A DNA stretch of 64,000 nucleotides, taken from contig NZ_JAFCMB010000002.1 in the NCBI RefSeq assembly GCF_018130145.1, positions 310,001-374,000 on the forward strand. Reading direction: 5' to 3'. Position numbers and translations under genes: made by a program. The notes under the pieces are model-generated. The model was given only the letters and a program-made list of their open reading frames with translations, had not been told where the DNA came from and ran no database searches. The DNA is from Bradyrhizobium sp. AUGA SZCCT0176 (GTDB lineage: Bacteria; Pseudomonadota; Alphaproteobacteria; Rhizobiales; Xanthobacteraceae). The stretch's first letter is position 1. Each line of letters opens with the position of its first letter. Of the stretch, positions 26,016-34,731 are shown piece by piece.

Positions 26016-26121
26016 GGGCGACCCCAGTTCAGATCCTCAGTAGCGAAGGGCCGCGCGAGTGCCGCCCTTCCGTATTCGCTCGGTCGTCAACGCCACCGGC
26101 TCCCGGTGTTCCAGAAACCCA

Positions 26122-27801
26122 TCAGCTTCCTGCGGCCGTCGCATGCAGCTTGTCGATCGCCTGATCGGCGGTGAAGGTGTTCGGTTTCTGAATCTTCGGA
26201 AAGTCGACGAACGTCTCGTTGAACTTCATCATCACTGCGATCGCACCATAGATGATGAAAGCGTGACGTAGGAACCAGTCGTAGTATGAGTTGGACGTGA
26301 CATCCGCGAACTCGAAAGGATCGGTCCGGAGATTGAACAGCTTGGCCACGCGTAACGCCGTGAACGGTTCCGCCCACACTCCCATGGTGCCCTTGAGGCG
26401 CTGCTCCATGAAGACGATCTTCCAGTTGTCGTAGCGAATCCCCAACGTGTCGCCGTCGTCGGAGATGTACATGAACATCTGGCGTGGCGACTTTTCCGTC
26501 TTGCCGGTCAGGTAGCTTAGGAGGCTGAAGCCGTCGATGTGATTCTTGTAGGTACGGCCGAGCGCCTTCACGCCCTTCTTCAGGTCTTCGACCACGGTCT
26601 TGTTGCCGGCCAGTTCAAGGAAGGTCGGCAACCAGTCGTGATGCTGGACAATCTCGTTCGAGACGGAGCCTGGCTTGATCTTGCCCGGGTAACGCACGAC
26701 CAGCGGAATGCGAAACGCGCCTTCCCAGTTGGTGTTCTTTTCGCTGCGGAACGGCGTCATCCCGCCGTCAGGCCATGAATTGCGGTGGGGGCCGTTGTCG
26801 GTCGAATAGATCACCAACGTGTCCTCGGCGATGCCCAATTCGTCGAGGTAGTCCAACAGCGAGCCGACGTTCTTGTCGTGATCGATCATGGTGTCATGAT
26901 ACGGCGACTGCCAGCGCCCTGCCTGTCCGAGGCTTTCCTTCTTGGTGTGCGTGAACATATGCATGTGGGTGAAGTTGACCCAGACGAAGAATGGCTTGTC
27001 GCCGTCCACGGCCTTCTTGATGAAACCCTTTGCCCTTTCGGCAAAGTCGTCATCGCACGTCAACATGCGCTCGGTGCTGAGCGGTCCGGTATCTTCTATC
27101 TTCTGTTTGCCGACCTTGCCCCAGCGCGGCTGGACCGTCGGATCGTCTTTATCGGTCGCGAAGCTGTGGATGACGCCGCGCGGCCTGACGGTTTCGATAA
27201 AGTCGCCGAATTCTTCCTTGGGGAAGTAGTCATACATCTCCGGCTCTTCCTCGGCGTTGAGATGGTAGAGGTTGCCGTAGAACTCGTCGAAACCGTGGTT
27301 GGTGGGCAGCATGTGATTGAGATCGCCGAGGTGATTCTTGCCGAACTGGCCGGTCGTGTAGCCCTCGTTTTTCAAGAGCGCCGGAATCGTCACGATCTTT
27401 TCGTTCATGCCGACCGGCGCGCCCGGAATGCCCACCTTGGACAGACCGGTGCGCATTACGCTCTGGCCCGTAATGAATGACGATCGGCCCGCGGTGCAGG
27501 ACTGCTCGCCGTAGGAATCCGTAAAAATCATTCCTTCCTTCGCCAGTCTATCGATGTTGGGCGTTTTGTATCCCATCAGACCCATTGAGTAACAACTCAG
27601 ATTGGAGATGCCGATATCGTCGCCCCATATCACGAGGATATTGGGCTTCTTTACTTTGGCCATTTTCGCGCTCCCATTTTTTGATGCTTTTGGTTCTGCA
27701 GTTTTCTGGGTTGTTCTTTGCTTCACTGACGCGACCTTCTCCGAAGCCGTGTTTCCGCCAGCCTTCTTCGTTGGACCTTTCTTTGCCGACTTCTTTGCCA
27801 T
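26122..27801 (-). CDS. Arylsulfatase-family sulfatase (CxAxR type) with Lys-rich N-terminus
   Basis: This 559-residue protein has a sulfatase domain from about residue 52 (PNILVIWGDDIG with two metal Asp). The formylglycine site is SCTAGR (Cys102), the CxAxR variant that FGE can mature. STDNGPH and the WEGAFRIPLVV segment follow. There is no signal peptide. Residues 2-50 are Lys/Ala/Ser/Thr-rich and resemble histone H1 tails. A second ATG at residue 47 (base 27663) has its own GGGAG site and would give the usual start MAKVKKPNILV. An FGE gene lies in the same operon. The natural substrate is unknown; a cytoplasmic or surface-associated role is open. Confidence 0.92.
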   Translation of the reverse strand: MAKKSAKKGPTKKAGGNTASEKVASVKQRTTQKTAEPKASKNGSAKMAKVKKPNILVIWGDDIGISNLSCYSMGLMGYKTPNIDRLAKEGMIFTDSYGEQSCTAGRSSFITGQSVMRTGLSKVGIPGAPVGMNEKIVTIPALLKNEGYTTGQFGKNHLGDLNHMLPTNHGFDEFYGNLYHLNAEEEPEMYDYFPKEEFGDFIETVRPRGVIHSFATDKDDPTVQPRWGKVGKQKIEDTGPLSTERMLTCDDDFAERAKGFIKKAVDGDKPFFVWVNFTHMHMFTHTKKESLGQAGRWQSPYHDTMIDHDKNVGSLLDYLDELGIAEDTLVIYSTDNGPHRNSWPDGGMTPFRSEKNTNWEGAFRIPLVVRYPGKIKPGSVSNEIVQHHDWLPTFLELAGNKTVVEDLKKGVKALGRTYKNHIDGFSLLSYLTGKTEKSPRQMFMYISDDGDTLGIRYDNWKIVFMEQRLKGTMGVWAEPFTALRVAKLFNLRTDPFEFADVTSNSYYDWFLRHAFIIYGAIAVMMKFNETFVDFPKIQKPNTFTADQAIDKLHATAAGS

Positions 27802-27810
27802 TTGATCTCC

Positions 27811-28272
27811 TCACCCGAACGGACCGACCTGAAACAGCATGCTGACGATGGCGGCGATGCCGATGAACAGCAGAATCGCTGCGGTGATCAGCGTCAGCGA
27901 AACCGGAAAGCCGCTCTGGGCGTGAATCAGTTCGGATTCCGCCATGGATTTGCGCTCTTCGCGCAGGTGAGCCATGAACTGAAGGTGATAGCCGATGCCG
28001 CCAAGCAGCATCAGGACTCCCAGTGCCACCAGCGTCAAGCCGAAATTGCGCGCGGGCGCGCCATGCGTGACTATGTTCTGGTCGCGCAGCTTCTCGAACA
28101 CTTGATAGATCGTAAAGCCGAACGAGATCAGCGAAAGCGAGGTCCGGATCACCGACATCAGGGTACGGTCGGCGCTCATGCGGGTGCGCTGGAAGGACAT
28201 GCCGGTGCGGCGCGACGACAACTCGACCGAGATCTGGTCGGCAGCAGATTTTGAGGTTACGCCTTCAGCCAT
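27811..28272 (-). CDS. DUF202 family (YidH-like) membrane protein
   Basis: This is a 153-residue protein. The signature ELSSRRTGMSFQRTRMSADRTLMSVIRTSLSLI, given here by position (about 17-50), is the conserved DUF202 region with Arg-rich cytoplasmic start. Three membrane segments follow (about 47-62, 76-97, 125-148). The ATG at 28272 follows GAGGCG. It is 9 bases upstream of the sulfatase gene and 14 bases after the neighbouring membrane protein gene, so it is part of the operon. Function unknown. Confidence 0.85.
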   Translation of the reverse strand: MAEGVTSKSAADQISVELSSRRTGMSFQRTRMSADRTLMSVIRTSLSLISFGFTIYQVFEKLRDQNIVTHGAPARNFGLTLVALGVLMLLGGIGYHLQFMAHLREERKSMAESELIHAQSGFPVSLTLITAAILLFIGIAAIVSMLFQVGPFG

Positions 28273-28286
28273 TGAACGCCTCTTAA

Positions 28287-28796
28287 CTACATCAACGCGC
28301 CGGTACCCTTTCGCGCGAACCACCAGATGGCGGCGCGCTCGACGATCCATCGAAAGATAAAGTAGGGAATGACGGCGAGCAGGATCGCCATCATCAACGC
28401 TTCCGCGGGATAGAAGCGGTCGAGCACCTTGAATTGATAGATCACGTCCATGCTGAGCCCGAGCAGCACGACCCGCGCTGTGGAAATGGCACCCTCGCGC
28501 AGCCGCCCGGCTGACGCGTTGTTGTCCCACCACGCCGACCAGAAGAATGATTTGTGGCCGAGCCGCGCATCCCTGATGCCGTCCGGCAACGCCGCCAGCG
28601 CGGCCATCACCGGCTGCAGATAGAAGCGGAACGTCATCGGTCCGTGGATGCGTTCGAAGATGTCCGCCCAGAACCGGCGATGGATTTCGATCGACCATCC
28701 GTACCAGGCGATCCCGAGGCCAAGCAGCACGACCGACACGGCGACCGCGAGCCAGGTCAGGGCACGCGCAAACGCCGATGTCGGAGCTGATGTCAT
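28287..28796 (-). CDS. Integral membrane protein, family not recognised
   Basis: This is a 169-residue protein with hydrophobic segments about residues 10-30, 50-70 (weaker), 105-122 and 130-150. A basic end (WWFARKGTG) is likely cytoplasmic. MTSAPTSAFA at 28796 is chosen because its ATG overlaps the FGE stop (ATGA), which is typical of translational coupling. The gene is thus tightly linked to the formylglycine-generating enzyme. No known domain was recognised. Confidence 0.8.
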   Translation of the reverse strand: MTSAPTSAFARALTWLAVAVSVVLLGLGIAWYGWSIEIHRRFWADIFERIHGPMTFRFYLQPVMAALAALPDGIRDARLGHKSFFWSAWWDNNASAGRLREGAISTARVVLLGLSMDVIYQFKVLDRFYPAEALMMAILLAVIPYFIFRWIVERAAIWWFARKGTGALM

Positions 28797-29776
28797 TTGA
28801 CGTCCCTCACCACACACCGGAACCCAAGATGGCTGGTCGAGGTGTCGATCGCCTCGGCATGCCGCGCCGCCGGGCGATAGCGGCGGCAATAATTCGGTGC
28901 GCACAGATGCGAACCACCCTTGATGACCTTGCGTGGCATTCTGACGTTCGGCTGACGCGGGTCGTAGCTGCCCTCCTCGCGCCCGCCGCGCGGATTTTCG
29001 GGAATGCAGCACGCCTTTGGCGCGTCGGCCTCATGTTTCGGCGAATACCAGTCCGAGGTCCATTCCCAGACATTGCCGATCATGTCGTGCAGGCCATAAC
29101 CGTTCGGCGGAAACGCCGTCACCGGCGAAGTGCGGTCGTAGCCATCCTCATGGCGATTGTGCAGCGGGAATTCACCCTGCCAGGTATTGGCCATATGCAC
29201 GCCATCGGGCACAAATTCGTTACCCCATGCGAACTCAACGCCGTCGAGACCGCCACGTGCGGCGAATTCCCACTCGGCTTCAGTCGGCAGGTCCTTGCCC
29301 ACCCATCGCGCATAGAGCAGCGCGTCCGAATAGGCGACATGTACGACGGGATGATCGTTCAGGACATTGATGTTGCTCTTGGGCCCGTAGGGATGCCGCC
29401 AGTCAGCCTCCTTCATAAACGACCACCACTGGCTCCAGTCGCGCAGATCGTAGGTCGAGTGCGGCCGCTCGAACACCAGCGAGCCCGCGTAGAGCATGTG
29501 CGGCAAAGCACCCGGATAATGCTTTGGGTCAGGCGGGATTTCGGCAAAGGTCTTGTGACCGGTTGCGATCACAAACCGCTTGAACTGACGGTTGGTCACC
29601 GGCGTGCGGTCGATCCAGAAGCCCTCCAGCGTCACGCGATGTACCGGCGCTTCCTCGGGATAATGATTGTCGGAGCCCATTCGGAATGTGCCGCCGGGAA
29701 TGCGGATCATGTCGGCGGTCCGGCCATCTTCCGACGGCTTGTCGCCCTGCCGGACGTCGGTTTGCAGCAGCGTCAT
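28793..29776 (-). CDS. Formylglycine-generating enzyme (FGE/SUMF1-like)
   Basis: This 327-residue protein begins MTLLQTDV and has no signal peptide. The FGE-sulfatase fold is seen from MIRIPGGTFRMGSDN through VTNRQFKRFV, LPTEAEWEFAARGG and MIGNVWEWTSDWY. Its end is GGSHLCAPNYCRRYRPAARH, where Cys292 and Cys297 match in spacing and context the two active-site copper-binding cysteines of true FGEs. LGFRCVV closes the domain. It would oxidise the sulfatase Cys102 to formylglycine in the cytoplasm. An AGGAG site lies nine bases before the ATG. It is upstream of the sulfatase in the same operon, which supports this pairing over the non-sulfatase members of the fold family. Confidence 0.94.
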   Translation of the reverse strand: MTLLQTDVRQGDKPSEDGRTADMIRIPGGTFRMGSDNHYPEEAPVHRVTLEGFWIDRTPVTNRQFKRFVIATGHKTFAEIPPDPKHYPGALPHMLYAGSLVFERPHSTYDLRDWSQWWSFMKEADWRHPYGPKSNINVLNDHPVVHVAYSDALLYARWVGKDLPTEAEWEFAARGGLDGVEFAWGNEFVPDGVHMANTWQGEFPLHNRHEDGYDRTSPVTAFPPNGYGLHDMIGNVWEWTSDWYSPKHEADAPKACCIPENPRGGREEGSYDPRQPNVRMPRKVIKGGSHLCAPNYCRRYRPAARHAEAIDTSTSHLGFRCVVRDVK

Positions 29777-29800
29777 GGCACTGACTCCTGACGTGCGCGG

Positions 29801-30292
29801 TTACGGGCAAACGTCCCAGAAGCCCTGCGTCTTGCTCGGATCGGAGTAGTACCAGCAGTAACCCGGCGCCGGCGGTGAGCCGGCATAGGCTGCTGCGGAG
29901 GCAGCGGCGACGAATCCGATCGCCGCACCGGCCGCGATCGCGCCGTCCGGACGCCAATAGTAATTGGCCGGACGGACCCAGCGGCCGGTGCGCGCGACAC
30001 CCGGCCCCACCACCGCACCCCCACGCACCACGGTCCGACTGGCAGCGTTGCCTCGCGGACCGACGACGGTGGTCCGGCGTACAGAGCCTCCGGCTCGCGC
30101 GTGGACTTCAGTCACCAGACTGTCTTGCGTGCGTTCTTGCTTGAGTTGCTGCTGCAGCGAACCGGAGGGCACGATGACCGTCGCCGTTACCGGCGAAGGC
30201 GTCAGAACAACGAAGGCGGAGAAGGCCAGCGCGTAGAGCATTTCGTTGCGAGCGTTGGCCAGATCGACAAAGCGGGTTCTCGTTGAACGCAT
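29801..30292 (-). CDS. Small exported Gly/Ala/Arg-rich protein, function unknown
   Basis: This 163-residue protein has a hydrophobic N-terminal segment (about 18-37, after MRSTRTRFVDLANARNEM) that should act as signal peptide or anchor. An Arg/Gly/Val-rich middle region (about 65-105) follows, then a hydrophobic Ala/Gly stretch (AIAAGAAIGFVAAASAAAYA) and the end GYCWYYSDPSKTQGFWDVCP. Proteins with this end are, to my memory, common hypothetical proteins of Bradyrhizobium. It is the first gene of the minus-strand DUF1254/sulfatase operon, 24 bases before FGE. Surface or periplasmic location is inferred. Confidence 0.75.
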   Translation of the reverse strand: MRSTRTRFVDLANARNEMLYALAFSAFVVLTPSPVTATVIVPSGSLQQQLKQERTQDSLVTEVHARAGGSVRRTTVVGPRGNAASRTVVRGGAVVGPGVARTGRWVRPANYYWRPDGAIAAGAAIGFVAAASAAAYAGSPPAPGYCWYYSDPSKTQGFWDVCP

Positions 30293-30749
30293 AGGCGGAC
30301 CCTTTTCTTATTGCGGCCGCTCGCGTTTGGGTTGCGCGCGGCAGACGTAGATCAGTCAGCCCCTCTTCCCTTTTTCCGCCCAATTTTTGGCGCGGCTCAT
30401 TGGCGCACAGCCTCAGCCTCTTCAAAGGCTTACGAGACACGAAGCATTGGCGCACTTGCAGGCTAAACGAATCTCGAAGCTCTGTGATGTGCAGTTTGTG
30501 CCAATCTGCATCGGCTCGATTTCAGCCTTAATGGACAACTTCGCAAATCGATCAACGCATTGACCGAACTGCATCTCGTACTGTCCAAAACTTTAGACAA
30601 ATATTCTCGCCGGCTCTCGAGTCTGCGCTGAGCGTCTGTGCATCAGAGCAAACCTGATCACAGCGGATCACTGAAATTCATTGTGATCGCGCGGGAGTTG
30701 TGGCTAGATCGAGTCGGGGATGGGGCATCGCTTCCTTGGGGAGTTGTCG
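30293..30749. other. Divergent intergenic region
   Basis: This 457-base stretch separates the minus-strand sulfatase operon from the plus-strand outer membrane gene and holds no credible gene. CATTGGCGCAC occurs twice (about 30398 and 30445), and TGTC/GACA arms flank an AT-rich centre about 30578-30596. Promoters for both directions must lie here, but I cannot place -35/-10 boxes with confidence. Confidence 0.6.
30656..30688. promoter_or_regulatory. Inverted repeat upstream of outer-membrane gene
   Basis: GATCACA (30656-30662) and TGTGATC (30682-30688) are perfect 7-base arms separated by 19 bases; an inner GATCA adds further symmetry to the left arm. The site is 62 bases before the start of the outer membrane protein gene. 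It may bind the AraC regulator encoded downstream or a CRP-like protein. Both are guesses from position. Confidence 0.35.
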
Positions 30750-31754
30750 ATGCGCTATGGTTTGTGTTCGTTACTTCTCGCTGCGGCAACGCTCCACGCG
30801 TTCGAGAAGCGCGCGGAAGCCGCCGAGGCCGCGACCGGCATCTACCTTCTTGGTTCGCGCTCCGTTGGAGCCGGCATCACGCCGCCGCCGGGCCTCTACT
30901 TCAACGACGATACTTACTTCTACAGCGGCAAGATCGGCGGCGGGCGTACGCTGCCGCTGGGCGGCCTGCTGGTCGCAAATGTCTCCGCACAGAGCTGGAT
31001 CAATCTGCCGACCACGATGTGGGTCACGCCGGCGAAGATTCTCGGCGGTGACCTCGCCGTCTCCCTCACCACGCCGTTCGGCGAACCGCGCGTCAACGCC
31101 AATCTCCTGGTGAACTCGCCGCGGTTCGGGCCGATCGGCGTCAACGCCACTGATGCACAGCTCAACGTGAGCGATTTCTTCGTGAACTCGTTCATCGGAT
31201 GGCACGCCGGCAATTTCCACTGGCAGCTCGGTGTCGGAGGCGTCATTCCATCCGGCACCTATGTGCCTGGCCAGTTGTCCAACGTATCCCTGAACCGGCC
31301 TGCCATCGACGTGTTCGGTGCGATCACGTGGCTTGATCCCGCGATCGGCTGGGATCTCTCCGCAGCCGCAGGGTTCACGTTCAACAAGACGAACACCGCC
31401 ACCGACTACAAGACCGGCGACGAATTCCACCTCGAATGGGCCGCGACCAAATATCTGACCAAGGAATTCACGATCGGCCTGGTCGGCTACTTCTATCAGC
31501 AACTGACGCCGGACAGCGGCACCGGCGCGCTCCTCGGTGCGTTCGAAGGGCGCGTGGTCGCGCTCGGCGGATCGATCGGCTATATGTTCGAGATAGGAAA
31601 GCTGCCGGTATCGACACGCATCAAGGTCTATCGCGAGTTTGACGTGCGGAACCGCATGGAAGGCACCGCGGGTTTCTTCACCGTGGCCGTCCCGCTCGCG
31701 ATCGACAGCAGCAGCCAAGCTGCGCCCCTGAAGCCAATCAAGGCAAAGTTTTAG
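30750..31754 (+). CDS. Outer-membrane MetA-pathway phenol degradation-like (Phenol_MetA_deg) protein
   Basis: This is a 334-residue protein with a signal peptide (MRYGLCSLLLAAATLHA, cleavage about residue 24 near AEAAEA). An even alternation of aromatic and small residues suggests an outer membrane beta-barrel. GIYLLGSRSVGAGITPPPGLYFNDDTY, seen at residues about 29-55, and the C-terminal FFTVAVPLA fit the MetA/SphA-like family, which is often found in aromatic or lipid degradation clusters. ATG 30750 is chosen over 30720 because GGGGAG lies six bases upstream. It is followed 17 bases later by an AraC regulator. Uptake of a hydrophobic compound is inferred. Confidence 0.8.
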   Translation: MRYGLCSLLLAAATLHAFEKRAEAAEAATGIYLLGSRSVGAGITPPPGLYFNDDTYFYSGKIGGGRTLPLGGLLVANVSAQSWINLPTTMWVTPAKILGGDLAVSLTTPFGEPRVNANLLVNSPRFGPIGVNATDAQLNVSDFFVNSFIGWHAGNFHWQLGVGGVIPSGTYVPGQLSNVSLNRPAIDVFGAITWLDPAIGWDLSAAAGFTFNKTNTATDYKTGDEFHLEWAATKYLTKEFTIGLVGYFYQQLTPDSGTGALLGAFEGRVVALGGSIGYMFEIGKLPVSTRIKVYREFDVRNRMEGTAGFFTVAVPLAIDSSSQAAPLKPIKAKF

Positions 31755-31771
31755 CAGCGGGATGCCGAACC

Positions 31772-32791
31772 ATGAGCGGGCAGCTTGCGGTCAACACCTC
31801 CAGTCTGGACAGCTTCGAAGGCCTTCACAACGCGATCAGAGGATCGCATGTCGAGGTGACGCAACTCGGCCGCGGAAAGTTTCGAGGCTCATTGAGCCAT
31901 GTCGGGATCGGAGATTTTTCGCTCAGCATCGGCTCGTTTTCCGTCGGCGTTCGCACCCAGCGCGTCTCGACCGATGACAAGCTCGTTGTCGGGATGCTGC
32001 TGAATTCGGAAGACCGGGTCACCCACTGGTCCTTCGATATGCGTCCGGCGGATGTCCTGATCATGCCGCCCAGCACCGAGCATGACGGAATTTTTCATGG
32101 CGCCTCATCCTATGCCGCGATCCGTCTCGATCTTGCCGAGGTCATGTCGCTGTTCAAGGGTGAACCAAGATTGAGCGACCCCGCCGCATGGCTCAACAAA
32201 AACGTCTATCAGGCGGACCCTTCGATCGGGATTGCGGCGACGCACCGATTGCCACTGATCATTTCCCGGTTGGCACGGCAACAGAGCGCCTTGTCCGATG
32301 CCGTCGCTGATTTCTGGAAGCGCTCGATCATCGATGCCGTCACCGGAACCATCGCGCAATCATTACCGCCTGACACCAGAGGGCTTCTGCCCTCGGCGAT
32401 GCAGCTGGTCGGGAAAGTCGACGACTATCTCGAAGCCGCCGGCCTTCGCCCCGTGCACGTTTCCGAAATCTGCGCCCACCTCAACGTGTCACGACGGACT
32501 CTGCATCGCGCATTCTACGACGTTTTCGGTTTGGGACCGATATCGTTCCTGCGTCACAAGCGGCTTTGCGCCATTCATTCCGTTCTGAGGGAAAGCAATC
32601 CTGCGACGGTCACCGTCGCGCAGGTGGCGATCCGGCACGGCTTCATCGAGCTTGGACGCTTCTCTCACTACTATCACTCGCTGTTCGGGGAGTATCCTTC
32701 GGAAACGCTTGGCGGCCGCGGGTTCCGCGCGCGCAAGGAGATCGATCAAGATTTTTCCGAAGCGGTTCCGATGAGGACTAACACCAATTAA
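31772..32791 (+). CDS. AraC-family transcriptional regulator
   Basis: This is a 339-residue protein. The C-terminal part (about 225-315) has two helix-turn-helix motifs: VSEICAHLNVSRRTLHRAFY and a second centred on VTVAQVAIRHGFIELGRFSHYY. The linker GLGPISFLRHKRLCAIH is canonical. The N-terminal sensor half has no recognised motif and resembles the region of RhaS/FeaR-type regulators by length only. It is co-directional with the outer membrane protein gene and probably controls it. Its stop overlaps the convergent GGDEF-EAL gene by 4 bases. Confidence 0.92.
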   Translation: MSGQLAVNTSSLDSFEGLHNAIRGSHVEVTQLGRGKFRGSLSHVGIGDFSLSIGSFSVGVRTQRVSTDDKLVVGMLLNSEDRVTHWSFDMRPADVLIMPPSTEHDGIFHGASSYAAIRLDLAEVMSLFKGEPRLSDPAAWLNKNVYQADPSIGIAATHRLPLIISRLARQQSALSDAVADFWKRSIIDAVTGTIAQSLPPDTRGLLPSAMQLVGKVDDYLEAAGLRPVHVSEICAHLNVSRRTLHRAFYDVFGLGPISFLRHKRLCAIHSVLRESNPATVTVAQVAIRHGFIELGRFSHYYHSLFGEYPSETLGGRGFRARKEIDQDFSEAVPMRTNTN

Positions 32792-34707
32792 CCGGCCGCT
32801 TCCGCGAAACCCGCCGGCGTCAAATTCCCGGATACCACCTTGCCGCGGTGCGAGAGCAACAGCCGCCGAATGTCCGCGGCTGGTATCGCGGGGCTGAACA
32901 GAAATCCCTGTATCTCGGTGCAGCCGAGAATGTACAGCAGGTTTCGCTGCTGCTCGGTCTCGACGCCTTCCGCTGTCGTCGTCATGTCGCTCGCGGCCGC
33001 AATGTTCACCACCGCCTGGACGATCGACGACGACGCGCCTGCGCCGGCCAGATCCCTGATGAAAGAGCGGTCGATCTTGATCTTGTCGAATGGAAACCGC
33101 TGCAGATAGCTCAGCGAGGAATACCCGGTGCCGAAATCGTCCAGCGCGATGCGTACCCCCAGCTTGCGCAACTGATGCAACATCTGAAGCGCGCCGTCGT
33201 CGTCGCGGATCAGCACCGCCTCGGTGATCTCGAGCTCGAGCCTGGATGCGGCGAGGCCCGAGGCAGCAAGGGCCGCCGCCACGTTGAGCGCCAGCGTCTG
33301 GCTCCGGAACTGAACCGGTGAAACGTTGACCGCGACGCGGACCTCCGCCGGCCAGCTGGCAGCCTCGGCGCACGCCGTATTGAGCACCCAGTGCCCGAGC
33401 TCGTTGATCAGGCCGGTCTCTTCCGCGACCGGAATGAACTCCACGGGCGAAATCATGCCGCGTTCGGGGTGGCGCCATCGCAGCAGCGCTTCGCAGGAGG
33501 AGACCTTGCCGTCCTCCAGATTGAGCACCGGCTGATAATGGGCCTCGAGGCCGCCATCTGATATCGCCTGGCGCAATTCGAGTTCCAGGACTCGTCGCGC
33601 CTTGGCGCGGGCGTCCATGCCGGCCTCGAAGAAGCGGTAGGTCCGCCGTCCGTCGCCTTTGGCGCCGTACAGCGCGAGGTCCGCGTTCCGGAGCAACTGG
33701 TCGAGATCGAGCCCATCGCCGGAGGCGAGCGCGATGCCGATGCTGGCATCTGTTGTGATCAGGTGGCCCGCGCACTCGAACGGCGCCCTGATCGCCGCGT
33801 AAATTCCTTCAACAAGTTGAGTGGTTTCCGTCTGTTTCTTGATACCGGTTTGAATCACGGCAAACTCGTCACCGCCCAGCCGCGCCGCCACATCTGTATC
33901 CTTCAGACACAAGCGCAGCCTTTCGCCTACGCCTTTGAGCAACTCATCGCCGATCGCATGGCCAAGGGCATCGTTGACGCTCTTGAATTCGTCGATGTCG
34001 ATATAGAATACCGCCAGCTGTTCGCCCGGTCGGACCGCCTTCAGCGCCTGTTCCAGTCGCTCGCGAAACAGGAGCCGGTTGGGCAGGTCGGTCAGCCCGT
34101 CATAATGCGCCAGATGGGCGATTTTCTCGTCAGCGCGGGTGCGTTCGGTGATGTCCTCGATCGTGGCCACCCAGCCACCCGCATTCAGCGGCCGGTTGAC
34201 GATCTCGATCGCCCTGCCGCCGGGCGCTTCCGTGAGTTGCCGCGTGGCTTTGCCGAGCGACACGGTGCGGATGATGGCATTGCAGAACGCGTCGACATCG
34301 CCGTCAAAGGAGCCGGTTTCTTTGCGGTGTTCGATCAAGCGATGCATCGTGCAGCCGGGCTTCGCTACATCCGGCGACAGGCCAAACATATCGATATAGG
34401 GCTGGTTACAAATGACGATGCGCGCCGATGCATCATAGAGAACAAGACCTTGCGGGATATTGTTCACGGCAACTGTGAGCTGGCGCCGTTCGGCCGCGAG
34501 CCGCTGGTCGGACAATCGATGGCGCCTCAGCAGCAGAGCGACGACGAGTGCGAGGATCACGACGAGGGCAAGCAGTACGCGTTCGCGAAGCTCCCACGCC
34601 GATGTCGCCACGCCAGCCGAAATCGCCACCGCGATCAGGACAGCACAAAGCGCCAGGCGCCTCACCGTCCCGGTCTTCTCTACAGGATTCGCAGAATCGC
34701 CCGGCAT
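32788..34707 (-). CDS. Membrane PAS-GGDEF-EAL c-di-GMP turnover protein
   Basis: This is a protein of about 639 residues. Two membrane segments sit near residues 15-60, followed by a PAS-like domain (about 75-185; NNIPQGLVLYDASARIVICN), a GGDEF domain with intact RLGGDEFAV, and an EAL domain with CEALLRWRHPERG, LEITEAVLI, LDDFGTGYSS and KIDRSFI. The catalytic residues for both cyclase and phosphodiesterase are therefore present. ATG at 34707 (MPGDSANP) is used; a GTG at 34731 would add eight residues. It stands alone, convergent with the AraC gene. The net activity, synthesis or breakdown of c-di-GMP, cannot be read from sequence. Confidence 0.93.
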   Translation of the reverse strand: MPGDSANPVEKTGTVRRLALCAVLIAVAISAGVATSAWELRERVLLALVVILALVVALLLRRHRLSDQRLAAERRQLTVAVNNIPQGLVLYDASARIVICNQPYIDMFGLSPDVAKPGCTMHRLIEHRKETGSFDGDVDAFCNAIIRTVSLGKATRQLTEAPGGRAIEIVNRPLNAGGWVATIEDITERTRADEKIAHLAHYDGLTDLPNRLLFRERLEQALKAVRPGEQLAVFYIDIDEFKSVNDALGHAIGDELLKGVGERLRLCLKDTDVAARLGGDEFAVIQTGIKKQTETTQLVEGIYAAIRAPFECAGHLITTDASIGIALASGDGLDLDQLLRNADLALYGAKGDGRRTYRFFEAGMDARAKARRVLELELRQAISDGGLEAHYQPVLNLEDGKVSSCEALLRWRHPERGMISPVEFIPVAEETGLINELGHWVLNTACAEAASWPAEVRVAVNVSPVQFRSQTLALNVAAALAASGLAASRLELEITEAVLIRDDDGALQMLHQLRKLGVRIALDDFGTGYSSLSYLQRFPFDKIKIDRSFIRDLAGAGASSSIVQAVVNIAAASDMTTTAEGVETEQQRNLLYILGCTEIQGFLFSPAIPAADIRRLLLSHRGKVVSGNLTPAGFAEAAG

Positions 34708-34731
34708 GTAATGGCCGCTATCGAAAGTCAC

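Noticed and set aside
30398..30455. Two CATTGGCGCAC copies as possible operator half-sites
   Set aside because: Only two copies, about 47 bases apart; too weak to call a regulatory site.
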